From Xestospongia bergquistia (Eukaryota > Porifera > Demospongiae > Haplosclerida > Petrosiidae), in the NCBI GenBank assembly GCA_963965975.1, contig OZ014412.1, forward strand, positions 4,590,501-4,654,500: 64,000 nt of DNA, read 5' to 3'. Made by a program: the position numbers and the translations under genes. This document shows, one piece after another, positions 25,265-36,173 of the stretch (its first letter is position 1; every line of letters starts with the position of its first letter). The notes under the pieces are model-generated. The model was given only the letters and a program-made list of their open reading frames with translations. It was not told the origin of the DNA and ran no database searches.

Positions 25265-26033
25265 CATATTATCTATAATTATTATATATTAATAATTTAT
25301 ACGGGTGATCATATCCATTTGTCCATTACCACATCAAAAGATGAATTCTTTACAATTGATAAAGATTCTAAATAAAAAAATTCACTTACATAACCATCTG
25401 CCATTGCTCCGTTTAATATTAATAACTAGTTAATAACTAGTTAGAAGTTCCAATGAAATTACTTGTACTTTATAGGTTATTAGGTTATCTACATAATCTA
25501 GTCTTGTAACTAATCTATTTCCTCACTCAAAAGATCAAACTAGTCTGGCTAACCAGAAACTCCTTGCTACAAATACACCATTTAACTTGCTGCACTACAA
25601 TTACTAGTAGTACATTAACTCAGTGAACATTTCATTGCAGATCCAAATATTAGTATTGGGTCTTTTATTCAGTATTACATAGCATATTAAAGAATATATA
25701 ATGCTTAACAGTTGATATTGATGAGAAATGACTAACTGATATAGATCTAACTGATGCTAAAAAAAGTCATGACTAAGAGAACAGGAACTATTTGGACATA
25801 GGAAGAGATATGTGTATGGATTAAAATAATCTATGTATAGGGTTCTCACTAGATCAATAATACAGCTGGTCCTGTCGTCTTAATAAAGTTGTGAATACTA
25901 ACAGTAACCACTACCCAAGGAAAGCACAACTAATTACAGCCACGTGGGTAGCCATACCTCTTGACAAGCTTTCCTTATCACTTTCGCGTCTTCATAACAT
26001 CCATCGCTAACTGTTCTGTTCAACTTGTCTCAT
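25265..26033 (-). pseudogene. SID1 exon 1 relic between the PIG-V copies
   Basis: About 25555-25930 matches the SID1 exon 1 donor region and ectodomain start of the B/C/D type on the minus strand (ACAAATACACCATTTAACTT, then CAGCTGGTCCTGTCGTC). It is decayed and split by unrelated sequence at about 25680-25850. No open frame survives. The rest of the gap is AT-rich with nothing recognised, apart from the PIG-V copy 3 5' flank after about 25975. Confidence 0.7.
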
Positions 26034-27694
26034 ATGCTAAGTTCAGGCTATAAGCTTCTGTTGAAATGGACTCTACTAACCAGAGTTGTTCTCTATGCTC
26101 TACAGGTACAATTATATTATTTAGACTTGATTTAACCACACCCACTAGGTTCTAGTCTCCATTTTACCAGACTTGCAACAATCTCCACAAGATGTTTTCA
26201 TGTCAAATGAAAGGCACCCACTTCTCATTGATGTCCTCTTTGGAGGTTTTGACAATTGGGACTCCCAGTATTATTTATATATTGCAAAGTATGGTTACAA
26301 TTACCAACGATGCCATGCCTTCTTTCCACTCTACCCTCTATTAATAAGATCTGTTGGTTCAGTGTTATTTTTAACTCCTTTGGGATCACTTGTACCATAT
26401 TGGAGTATCCTTGTAATTAGTGGTGTAATAATTAGTAATGCTACCTTTGTATTGTCAGCTGGTTTATTATATCAGTTAACATTAGAAATATCCTCTACTA
26501 ATGGTCCAATATTACAGCCAATATCCTCTACCAAAGCACCAATGTCCCAACCACCTTCCTCTACCAAAGTACCAATATCCCAATCAGTGTCCTCTACTAA
26601 TGATCTAATCTCCCAATCCATTGCTGCACTGACTGTAATATTCTATACATTAAATCCAGCTAGTGTATTCATGTCCAGTGTTTATACTGAAAGTCTATTT
26701 GCTTGTCTATCATTTGCTGGTATGCTTGCAGTCAAACGTACCCAACTCTTTATAGCAGCTTTTCTATTTAGTCTTGCTAGTGCTACACGATCTAATGGTA
26801 TTGTATTAAGTGGATTTATATTCTATTATCATTTAATATATTTATATCAGCTGCCAAAAAGAACCTTTATTCAAGTTGTCTTACAAACTATAAAGATGTT
26901 ACTACAAGTATTAATTGTCTGGCTGCCATTTATTGGGTTCCAAATGTATAGTTATTATCAATTTTGTAAACCTGTTGGCATCACATATTTTTTACCACCA
27001 TCTGTTTGTCGTTGGGTCATTCCTATACCATATTCATACCTCCAGGAAACATACTGGGGTGTTGGGTTTCTAAGATATTATGAATGGAAGCAAGTACCTA
27101 ACTGTGTCTTGGCATTACCAATGACAGTTCTCTCTCTTACTTGTATATGGATATACTTTATTACAAGTGGAAGAACTAAAATGATTATCAAGTGGGTGGT
27201 AAATAATCTGACCTCATACAGAAACAAGACAAAACTGTAAGTCAAATAGTATTTCAGATAATTACATCATTACTGACATAATTATAGGAGGGTTGATGAC
27301 TGGTTACCCTACATAGTCCAGTTGATGTTCCTAACATTCTTTGGTACTACTTCTATGCATGTTCCAGTAAGTATTGATAGGAACCCTATTACTAATATTA
27401 ACTTAATGGGTCTTATCAATGTAGGTCATTACTCGATTTATCTGTTCCTCTTCACCAGTTATTTATTGGTTCTCTGCTGAGGCTCTTTATCAATACATTC
27501 ATCGTGTAAACAAATCATCATTAATATTGAATAATATCAAAGATATAATATATTTATTGAAACAGCTGGTAGGTATTCCCTCTCATTTGTATGATGTCAT
27601 AATGTGTCATCCTTCTCAATGGATTAGTCGTTATTTTATATCATATATATTAATTGGTTTTATAATGCATTGTAATTTTCTACCATGGACTTAA
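26034..27694 (+). CDS. PIGV: GPI mannosyltransferase 2 (PIG-V), copy 3
   Basis: Four exons: 26034-26105, 26149-27236, 27288-27366 and 27425-27694, closing in frame to 502 aa. The conserved motifs match copy 2: GGFDNWDSQYYLYIAKYGY, FFPLYPLLIR, NPASVFMSSVYTESLFA, LASATRSNG and the C-terminal TRFICSSSPVIYWFSAE. Exon 3 ends ATGCATGTTCCA before GTAAGT, whereas copy 2 ends GTTCAG before GTGAGT. The splice junction therefore differs by one codon choice while the phase is kept. The loop repeat has four 11-residue units rather than five, which accounts for part of the length difference. Exons 2-4 are nearly identical to copy 2, while the mid-protein loop around 26960-27080 (FCKPVGITYFLPP) is more divergent. 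A tandem duplicate, probably functional. Confidence 0.93.
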
Positions 27695-28429
27695 TGTACT
27701 TTTATATATTACTGGTTCATTAATATCATATCATCTATCTATTGTAAGTTCAACGTATTATTACATGATAACAAGATTATGTTGATTAAACTCTTGCTAA
27801 GATCAGTCTGTGTTGTGTTACAGAGGAGTGGAAAGTCTTCAGATGATAATGTTTAACTTGAAACTGACCAATCAGATTACTTCATTTAAGTTATGTATAC
27901 CCTAGAGTACATATAACACTAGATATTTATCAGTCACACCATAACGATACTACAGGTGCAGTAAGTAGATAAAAGTTGTGTCTTCAGTGCTTATGTTGAT
28001 AATTCAGTATTGACCTTTTTCTCAGTTTACATAGAATTATGCACTCACATTGTCTGTAACGTTACTATAGTCTCTTCACCTTCGCTACAGTCCCATTATA
28101 GCAAAGAGTTAAACAATACAAATGCTCTCACAAATGTAGATAACAAATCTTTACTTATTACAGACTGACATAACACACACATCTAGTGTATATGATTTTA
28201 CTACAACTTTCATTATGCACTTATTACAATTGCTATCACTACATGTGCACTTTAGACTCATATGATCTGTAATACAATATTGAATAATTGCTCTATATTT
28301 TACATAATGCTCTACATAAAACATGTCAAAACCATTTGTCATGACTGTACTATACATGTTCGTAAAGACCCAATTACCACCTAGACTCTGACTACTATCC
28401 CAAAAAATGCGGGAAGAAGGCTTAAGCCA
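27695..28429. other. PIG-V 3' flank, then intergenic
   Basis: 27695-27950 repeats the 3' flank of PIG-V copy 1 (23139-23390), showing that the duplication unit extends past the gene. Beyond that I see no gene. A minus-strand 68-codon ORF at 28151-28357 has no recognisable features. Confidence 0.6.
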
Positions 28430-28606
28430 GTTAACGATAAAGTCAGTGCTGTTACTGCTGCCCTAATTACTCTCACACACAGAAAAAATGAGATCAGAGA
28501 GCAAAAAGAAGTTGTCAAAGAGGAGATACATGTCATGGTGGAAGAAATGATTGATGTTCTTCGTCAATCTGAGAGACAGCTGACTAGAGAAGTGGACACG
28601 GTCACA
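28430..28606 (+). pseudogene. TRIM coiled-coil relic
   Basis: A 177-bp fragment matches the TRIM-NHL coiled coil (KEEIHVMVEEMIDVLRQSER, then QLTREVDTVT). It is closest to the TRIM5/TRIM6 type (ENEIREQ). Unrelated sequence on both sides and no other domains mark it as a relic. Confidence 0.9.
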
Positions 28607-30852
28607 TCCACTACTCTATACTATTACGTTCCATTATGACTTAGCATTCTGTGTTAAATCAAGTATAGTCACACTTTTCTTCCTATAATGATGCACTAGT
28701 ACTACTGTTAATATTATATATGTTTCTATAATATAATATAATGTAAGTTTCTGGGTACAAAAGAAAGCAATGTGACTAACCTAGCATTTTCTGTGGTATA
28801 TACTTCTTATAATATGCATATAGTCAAAGATATATACTGAAAGGCTATAAAGTCAACTCGTTGAAGCACATAATTTGTCATAACAACAACTGTTTATAAT
28901 TATCATCAAGTTAATTTAAATGTCATGTTTTTAAGGTCATCTCATTTTATTATATTATTAACCAACTCTACTATATTGTTATATACTAGGTCATCAAATT
29001 ATATTATGTTATTTGTATTCCCTAAAAACTAATAAATAATATAATAAATACAATTATTCTTGCATCTGTATGTCTGTATGTATTGTACGGATTTTTGAAG
29101 TATACTTCTAGTCTAGAGTTAGGACCAGGCATCATTAATTTCACATTCAAATATAGTGTTCCTACCTATTTTATTACATTTAATATGTGTTATGTTGGCC
29201 TTATGATCCTACTGACTCAATAGCAGGCCCACCTACTTAGTATCCATGATTTCCTGCTAGCTAGAACTGCCATTAGGCGTGATAAGTCTTGTTTGAAGGG
29301 GAGTTAATCCTAGCTTGACCATTACCCCTCACTTCAAACCAGCTGTACTGGGTATGGAGATAATTGAAGTCATTGTCAGTAGAACCGATACTGCAAGCAC
29401 ACCAGCTTCCATTGTATTTTTAATATCGTGTCTTAATTTCTTCAATATCAGATTGACCAGTTTTACTGACAATCTTTCCCAGTCATTTAAGATTTATAAA
29501 ATTAAAACAAGATTAAAAAACCCTTGTTTGTTGCCCAAACAATCTTTCCCGACTCAACCATGTGGGCCTCCGACTTAATACCCTGCTATTGCTAGCTAGG
29601 ACAATCACTGTGGTTTGGTAACCCTTGTCCGAAGACATTTAATTACATCAAAACAACTTATAGATGTACCTTCATTGGATTTGTCTCTTTGTGCATTAAT
29701 TTTTGTATAGACAGAGTCAGTAATGACTAAATATCATCAATCCATTCATCAATTCTATATATCTCTAACTATTCATTTATTTATGTCCATGCAACCATAC
29801 TTGTGTTAGAGTATATGCTTGTGTCAAACATTCCAACCTGATTGTCTCCTTGAGTGTCTCTCATTGTTTCTAATTTATCAAATTAGCCCAATAACTAATA
29901 GGTATTAACAGGATTGTCATTATCCCGAGTCTTGCCAATCCTCTTGGATTAATGAAGGAGACCTATTTATACTCTTTTATACATTAGACAAAGGTATAAA
30001 CACAAAGTTAAGATTGTACATATTAATATGATAAATTTGTTAAAATAACTTAAGCATATGTACTACAGCTTATTCCATGGAGCATCAAAATAAAGAACAA
30101 AAGCAAGAGACACTTGAATGGAGTCAATTGAAGTTTATAAAGAGAATAGTATGTATTATTGCTGATGTATAAAGAGTAACATGCATATGTCCCTAAAATT
30201 ACTATCATCATCAGACAATCAACCCCTTAAGACAGATAGTACTCATGCTCAGTGACAGTCTTAAGAGTGCCATTCAAAGGTGACTGCCATTTCACAAGAA
30301 ATCTTCAAGGACAAATGATAGTTTAAGTAATGGCATCAAATGACCTATGCTGACCAAGGTACTATTATAATTAATTAAACTTCATAATTAGCATTACTCT
30401 GTACAACATTCATACCTTCATAAAAAAACAAAGTGGCTTTCACTACGTACAGCAACTATGTCAAAACCAACTCAATTGCAAATCAATATAGCTAAGAAAA
30501 CACTTGCAAAAATACAAAAACTTTTGGAGACTGTTTTAAAGATGATTATGATAGTTCTGAAACTGTTGAATGGATACTGCATAATTTCTGTTTATTATGG
30601 ATGTACCTTACATGTACTATTCTAAAACTAAATGCAATACTTGACAACCAATTCTGTAATAATGAGTGTGACACTAAATAGTATAGTTGTCTGCTTGTGT
30701 CTAAGGCAATCAATTCACAACGTGCAACTTCTACTCACGTGAGAATGAAGGAGTTAAAAGTTTGGATAACTTTCTCCGGCTAATGGCCGAATTGGGATGT
30801 TTTTATCAAAAATTCATGAAGATAGGCGTGGTACCTAGTACCACTCAAGAAC
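28607..30852. other. Intergenic, no gene recognised
   Basis: About 2.2 kb of AT-rich DNA. A plus-strand 87-codon ORF at 29315-29578 has no family resemblance. Near 30806-30850 the sequence GTACCTAGTACC matches the N-terminal coding stretch of the other TRIM copies but is out of frame, so the ancestral TRIM1 start has been lost there. Confidence 0.5.
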
Positions 30853-33051
30853 ATGGAGGGACAGCTCACCTGTGCTATATGTCTTGACATCTATACCAAC
30901 CCTAAAACCTTACCATGTCTCCATTCTTTCTGTCAACAATGTCTGGAGGGTCTACCATTGGATCCTCAAGGAGATAACTACTTCATCTCTTGTCCTATTT
31001 GCTGTCATCATACCCAGTTACCACAACCAGCAGGAGTAGATGGCTTTCTCAAGGCTTTCCAAATAAACAACCTCAAGGAGGTCTACAATCTAATGACAAA
31101 AGTATCAGGACATCAACAGGTAACCTGTAATAACTGTACTACAACTAATGCCACAGGTTACTACTGTCAGGAATGTGATAAGTTTCTTTGTCAAAAATGT
31201 ATTGATGTTCACAAGAATTGGGCTGCCCATACTGATCATAAGATAGTGAGTCTTGATGAGGTATCAATTTCTACCTCTCAATTGCTTCCCGAGAAGCAGG
31301 AGATAAAATGTTCTAATCATAATAAACACTCAAAGATCTTTTGTAGAACATGTGAAGAGCTCATATGTCGTGACTGTATTGTACGTATTCATAGAGATCA
31401 TGATTACAATGTGGTTTCTGATTGCTATTCCCAACATCGTCATAATTTGGAAACAAGTGTGGAATCAGTTCGTGACAATATATCTATTCTTCGTGCTATT
31501 TTAACTGCTCTACCAGCCAAAGAGAATGAAATCAAAGAGCAAGGAGAAGTTATCAAAGAGGAGATACATGTCATGGTGGAAGAGATGATTGATGTCCTTC
31601 GTCAATCTGAGAGACAGCTGACTAGAGAGGTGGATATAGTCACTGGTCATAAACTGCAGGTGTTATCAGAGGATAAGAAGAAAAGTGAAAAAAGATTGAG
31701 TGAATTGAAGGATTGCCAGGCATTTGTGGAACAAAGTCTTAAGATATGTAGTCAACAAGAAGTGGTTATCTCTACAAAACAAATGATGAAGCGTATGAAT
31801 CAAGTGAATCATAACATTGAAGAGCTTAATACTAAAGAGAAAGCTGATGTCCATTTTATCAAAGACAGAAAGATTGTTGATACACTACATCATATTGGAG
31901 ATCTTGTGTTTTTCTCGCCTAATGTTCTACAACAGTGTAAAGTCAAGAAGATTGATTTTCAGGACATCACTATAAATAAAGAAACAGTTTTGTTCCCTCT
32001 ATCTATCCAATTTTGTGATTCCAGTCTTCTTACTATTCCACTATTATCACTCAATTGTAGTGTAGTACCAGTTGGTACAGCTACACCCATCACAGCTACA
32101 GTCACTACCACCACCCATCCTGGAGTATATACAATAAATTGTGCTCCCATAACTAGCAGTTGCCATCAAGTTAATGTTCGAGTTCATGATGTCCAAGTTG
32201 ATAATACCTCACTAACAATCCCTTTTAATCCCTATCATGATAATATTACTCTAGTAAATACTATACATGAACTTAACAGACCATGGGGAGTTGCTGTGAC
32301 TGATGATGGACATATTATAGTAAGTGAGCGTAGTAGTCACCGGGTCACAGTACTTGATAGAGATCGTAAAAAGGTGAAATCTTTTGGTGAGAATACAGGA
32401 GGAATTGGAAATGTCAAGTTCAACTATCCTCGTGGTGTAGCTACTACTCCAGACAACTTCATTCTTGTTGCTGATAGTCACAAGATCCAGAAGATATCTA
32501 TGGATGGGGAGTGTATTAAATCAGTTGGTAAACAAGGTAGTGGACCAATGGAATTTGATAGCCCATGTGGTATCATCATTTCTCCTATAACTGGACATAT
32601 TTATATTGCAGATTATAATAACCATCGTATACAAGTCTTAAATCCTGATCTAACTTTCTCTCACACATTTGGTACTTATGGATCTACCAAAGGAAAGTTT
32701 AATAATCCACGAGATGTTGCTGTTGATAGACAAGGGTTAGTATATGTAGCTGATACTGGTAATTGTCGTATCCAGATGTTCACTCCTGATGGTCAGTACT
32801 TGTTTCAGTTTAGTACCAAAGGACCTGGTTTTGGAATTACAATAGATGATAACAATCTAGTCTATGTTACAGAACAATATTATCATGATTTCTTACTAAG
32901 TTATTCCTATTATGTTTATATCTATACTACTAAAGGTGTGGGTGTATGCTATTTTGGCAGTCTTTATTGTGGTCGTGGAATAACATTTGACAGAGAGGGA
33001 TGCTTTTTGTATGTTTGTGACCACAGCCATAATAGACTAGTAGTGTATTGA
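30853..33051 (+). CDS. TRIM-NHL protein 1 (RING, two B-boxes, coiled coil, filamin-like, NHL)
   Basis: Single-exon gene for 732 aa. RING at residues 7-50 with all C3HC4 ligands (CAIC, CLHSFCQQC, CPIC), so an active E3 is plausible. B-box 1 follows at about 91-140 (CNNCTTTNATGYYCQEC), B-box 2 at about 150-190 (CSNHNKHSKIFCRTCEELIC), coiled coil at about 190-325, a filamin/Ig-like domain at about 345-455 (THPGVYTINC), and NHL repeats from about 465 to the end (RPWGVAVTDDGHIIVSE and so on). The start is at MEGQLTC because the upstream N-terminus (IVPSTSSAL in the sister genes) is frame-disrupted, making this protein about 15 residues shorter. The last two NHL blades lack the usual GQF-x-x-P linker. 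TRIM-NHL proteins are E3 ligases and RNA or RNP regulators; the target is unknown. Confidence 0.92.
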   Translation: MEGQLTCAICLDIYTNPKTLPCLHSFCQQCLEGLPLDPQGDNYFISCPICCHHTQLPQPAGVDGFLKAFQINNLKEVYNLMTKVSGHQQVTCNNCTTTNATGYYCQECDKFLCQKCIDVHKNWAAHTDHKIVSLDEVSISTSQLLPEKQEIKCSNHNKHSKIFCRTCEELICRDCIVRIHRDHDYNVVSDCYSQHRHNLETSVESVRDNISILRAILTALPAKENEIKEQGEVIKEEIHVMVEEMIDVLRQSERQLTREVDIVTGHKLQVLSEDKKKSEKRLSELKDCQAFVEQSLKICSQQEVVISTKQMMKRMNQVNHNIEELNTKEKADVHFIKDRKIVDTLHHIGDLVFFSPNVLQQCKVKKIDFQDITINKETVLFPLSIQFCDSSLLTIPLLSLNCSVVPVGTATPITATVTTTTHPGVYTINCAPITSSCHQVNVRVHDVQVDNTSLTIPFNPYHDNITLVNTIHELNRPWGVAVTDDGHIIVSERSSHRVTVLDRDRKKVKSFGENTGGIGNVKFNYPRGVATTPDNFILVADSHKIQKISMDGECIKSVGKQGSGPMEFDSPCGIIISPITGHIYIADYNNHRIQVLNPDLTFSHTFGTYGSTKGKFNNPRDVAVDRQGLVYVADTGNCRIQMFTPDGQYLFQFSTKGPGFGITIDDNNLVYVTEQYYHDFLLSYSYYVYIYTTKGVGVCYFGSLYCGRGITFDREGCFLYVCDHSHNRLVVY

Positions 33052-33932
33052 TATAGGACACTTTATGAATATATCTATAATTTCATACATAATGTGTGTT
33101 TGTGGTCTTTTATGAACTTTCATACATCTTTTTATTGGTTTTAATTTATTTAAAAACATTTACATGAGAATTTGATGTCATAAAATAATATTAAACATAA
33201 TAATTATCCAATAGAAGTGCTATGTCTAAGACTATATAATGTATTAAGGATTTGTACATTTACTTCATTGTTTTTTAATCCTTCTAAAGAATAAACCTTA
33301 ATAACCATATATGGACTTCTCCTGGGGGTTAATATACACTTTGTTATAATTTTCTACTATGGTATAAAACATCTAGCTCTATCTATCACCATTAAACTAC
33401 AAATACTATGAACAAAGTAAGATTGGAAACTATCATAGTCTCTATGGTTTGATGATGAGTCACCTGTGGAGTCTGATCTGTTATACAATACAATAGGGAA
33501 GTTGATTATGTTATTCAAAAACGTAGGTATAACACCCATTCTCTATGATCCATCATACATTGTAGATGTTGTAAGTACATGATAGAATTATACACTTTGT
33601 TAAAAATTTACCTACTGGTTTATCAAACATGCAGTCTTGTTCCTTGAACTGCTTTACTATAGTAGGTCTAGGAAATAGACTAATTACTAGTATAACTAGT
33701 GGATTACAGTCTGGATTGCTGAATTTACTTAATAACGTCCCAAAATTATGAATAATATTTGAGTTAATTGAGTTAAAAATTACTCTTCCAGTGTCTACAT
33801 GTACTGATTCAGTGGGCTTTCCCTGTCTGAACAATAATTTATTTAAAGATTATTACTCTTTATGTGTGTATATGTACTGATTCAGTGGACATTCCCTTGG
33901 GAACTACAGGCCCAACTTAAAGTAATATTAAG
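33052..33932 (-). repeat. TRIM spacer repeat with two antisense ORFs (copy 1)
   Basis: The spacer after TRIM1 is repeated after TRIM2 (36174-37060) with few differences and in decayed form after TRIM3. On the minus strand it carries ORFs of 93 codons (33553-33834, MFRQGKPTESVHVDTGRV) and 60 codons (33357-33539), with possible donor and acceptor signals between them. Both stay open in the second copy. I recognise no family; they may be exons of an embedded gene or chance. Just before the next TRIM start the motif TGTACTGATTCAGTGG occurs twice, about 90 bp apart. Confidence 0.5.
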
Positions 33933-36173
33933 ATGGCAGAGAAAATAGTACCTAGTACCTCCTCAGCCCTCAAGACACTAGAGGAACAACTCACTTGTGC
34001 TATATGTCTTGACATCTATACCAACCCTAAGACCTTACCATGTCTTCATTCTTTTTGTCAACAATGTCTGAAGGATTTACCACTAGATCCTCAAGGAGAT
34101 AACTACTTCATGTCTTGTCCCATTTGCTGTCATCATACCCAGTTACCTCAACCAGCAGGAGTAGATGGCTTTCTCAAGGCTTTCCAAATTAACAACCTTA
34201 AGGAGGTCTACAATCTAATGACAAAAGTATCAGGACATCAACAGGTAACCTGTGATAACTGTACTACAACTAATGCCACAGGTTACTGTAAAGAATGTGA
34301 TAAGTTTCTTTGTCAAAAATGTATTGATGTTCACAAGAATTGGGCTGCCCATACTAATCATAAGATAGTGAGTCTTGATGAGTTAGATATTTCTATCTCT
34401 CAATTGCTTCCTGAGAAGCAGGAGATAAAATGTTCCAATCATAATAAACATTCAAAGATCTTTTGTAGAACATGTGAAGAGCTCATATGTCGTGACTGTA
34501 TTGTACGTATTCATAGAGATCATGATTACAATGTGGTTTCTGATTGCTATTCCCAACATCGTCATAATTTGGAAACAAGTGTGGAATCAGTTCGTGACAA
34601 TATATCTATTCTTCGTGCTATTTTAACTGCTCTACCAGCCAAAGAGAATGAAATCAAAGAGCAAGGAGAAGTTATCAAAGAGGAGATACATGTCATGGTG
34701 GAAGAAATGATTGATGTCCTTCTTCAATCTGAGAGACAGCTGACTAGAGAGGTGGATATAGTAACTGGTCATAAACTGCAGGTGTTATCAGAGGATATGA
34801 AGAAAAGTGAAAAAAGATTGAATGAATTGAAGGATTGCCAGGCATTTGTGGAACAGAATCTTAAGATATGTAGTCAACAAGAAGTGGTTGTCTCTACAAA
34901 ACAAATGATGAAGCGTATGAATCAAGTGAATCATAACATTGAAGAGTTTAATCCTAAAGAGAAAGCTGATATCCATTTTATCAATAACAGCAAGATTGTT
35001 GATACACTACATCATATTGGAGATATTGTGTTTTTCTCACCTACTGTTCTACAACAGTGTAAAGTGAAGAAGATTGATCGTCAGCATATCACTGTAAATG
35101 AAGAAACAGTTTTGTTCCCACTATCTATCCAGTTTTCTGATTCCAGTCTTCTTACTGTTCCTCTATCATCACTCAGTTGTAGTGTAGTACTAGTTGGTAT
35201 AGGCACACCCACCACAGCTATAGTCACTACCACCACCCATCCTGGAGTGTATACAATACATTGTAGTCCTGTAACTTCTGGTCGCTATCAAGTTAATGTT
35301 CAAGTTAATGGTGTCCAAGTTGATAGTACCTCACTAACAATCTCTTTCAGTCCCTATTTTGATAACATCTTTCCAGTACGTACTATAACTGAAGTTGACA
35401 GACCCTATGGAGTTGCTGTGACTGATGATGGACATATTGTAGTAAGTGAAGGAAACAGTAACTGTATCACAGTACTTGATAAAGATGGCAAAAAAGTAAA
35501 ATCTTTTGGTCAGAATATGGAAGGAAGTAGAAATGTCAAATTCACTTATCCTCGTGGTGTAGCTATTACTCCAGACAATTTTATTCTTGTTGCTGATAGT
35601 CACAAGATCCAGAAGATATCAATGGATGGGGAGTGTATTACATCAGTTGGTAAACAAGGTAGTGGACCAATGGAATTTAATTACCCTCATGGCATCACCA
35701 TTTCTCCTATAACTGGACATATTTATATTGCAGATTATGGTAACCATCGTATACAAGTCTTAAATCCTGATCTAACTTTCTCTCACACATTTGGTACTTA
35801 TGGATCTACCAAAGGAAAGTTTAATAATCCACGAGATGTTGCTGTTGATAGACAAGGGTTAGTATATGTAGCTGATACTGGTAATCGTCGTATCCAGATG
35901 TTCACTCCTCATGGTCAGTATTTGTTCCAGTTTGGTACTGAAGGACCTTGTTATGGAATTACAATAGATGATAACAATTTAGTATATGTTACAGAACAAT
36001 ATATTAACTATTTCTTACTAAGTCATGCTTACAATGTTTGTATCTATACTACTAAAGGTGAATACATACACTATTTTGGCAGTCTTTATTGTGGTCGTGG
36101 ATTAACATTTGATAGAGAGGTATGCTTTTTGTATGTTTGTGACCACAGCAATAATAAACTAGTAGTGTATTGA
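33933..36173 (+). CDS. TRIM-NHL protein 2
   Basis: Single exon, 746 aa, starting MAEKIVPSTSSALKTLEEQL. RING ligands C22, C25, C37, H39, C42, C45, C62 and C65 are all present. B-box 1 (CDNCTTTNATGYCKEC) and B-box 2 (CSNHNKHSKIFCRTC) are intact, followed by a coiled coil (about 205-340), a filamin-like domain with THPGVYTIHC, and NHL repeats from about residue 480. It is nearly identical to TRIM1 through the RING, B-boxes and coiled coil. It differs in the first NHL blade (RPYGVAV, NMEGSRNVKF) and in the fifth (YINYFLLSHAYNVCIYTTKG), which define the TRIM2/TRIM4 subtype. The start codon is the first ATG after a stop and is shared with TRIM3 and TRIM4. Confidence 0.93.
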   Translation: MAEKIVPSTSSALKTLEEQLTCAICLDIYTNPKTLPCLHSFCQQCLKDLPLDPQGDNYFMSCPICCHHTQLPQPAGVDGFLKAFQINNLKEVYNLMTKVSGHQQVTCDNCTTTNATGYCKECDKFLCQKCIDVHKNWAAHTNHKIVSLDELDISISQLLPEKQEIKCSNHNKHSKIFCRTCEELICRDCIVRIHRDHDYNVVSDCYSQHRHNLETSVESVRDNISILRAILTALPAKENEIKEQGEVIKEEIHVMVEEMIDVLLQSERQLTREVDIVTGHKLQVLSEDMKKSEKRLNELKDCQAFVEQNLKICSQQEVVVSTKQMMKRMNQVNHNIEEFNPKEKADIHFINNSKIVDTLHHIGDIVFFSPTVLQQCKVKKIDRQHITVNEETVLFPLSIQFSDSSLLTVPLSSLSCSVVLVGIGTPTTAIVTTTTHPGVYTIHCSPVTSGRYQVNVQVNGVQVDSTSLTISFSPYFDNIFPVRTITEVDRPYGVAVTDDGHIVVSEGNSNCITVLDKDGKKVKSFGQNMEGSRNVKFTYPRGVAITPDNFILVADSHKIQKISMDGECITSVGKQGSGPMEFNYPHGITISPITGHIYIADYGNHRIQVLNPDLTFSHTFGTYGSTKGKFNNPRDVAVDRQGLVYVADTGNRRIQMFTPHGQYLFQFGTEGPCYGITIDDNNLVYVTEQYINYFLLSHAYNVCIYTTKGEYIHYFGSLYCGRGLTFDREVCFLYVCDHSNNKLVVY

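Noticed and set aside
28607-30852. tRNA or other structural RNA in the 2.2-kb gap
   Set aside because: I looked for cloverleaf-like arms and A/B box motifs and saw none I could support. A tRNAscan or Infernal run would be decisive.
31959-32150. Antisense ORFs across the TRIM genes (for example GVVVVTVAVMG)
   Set aside because: They recur at the same place in every TRIM copy as shadows of the filamin and NHL coding sequence and have no start context of their own.
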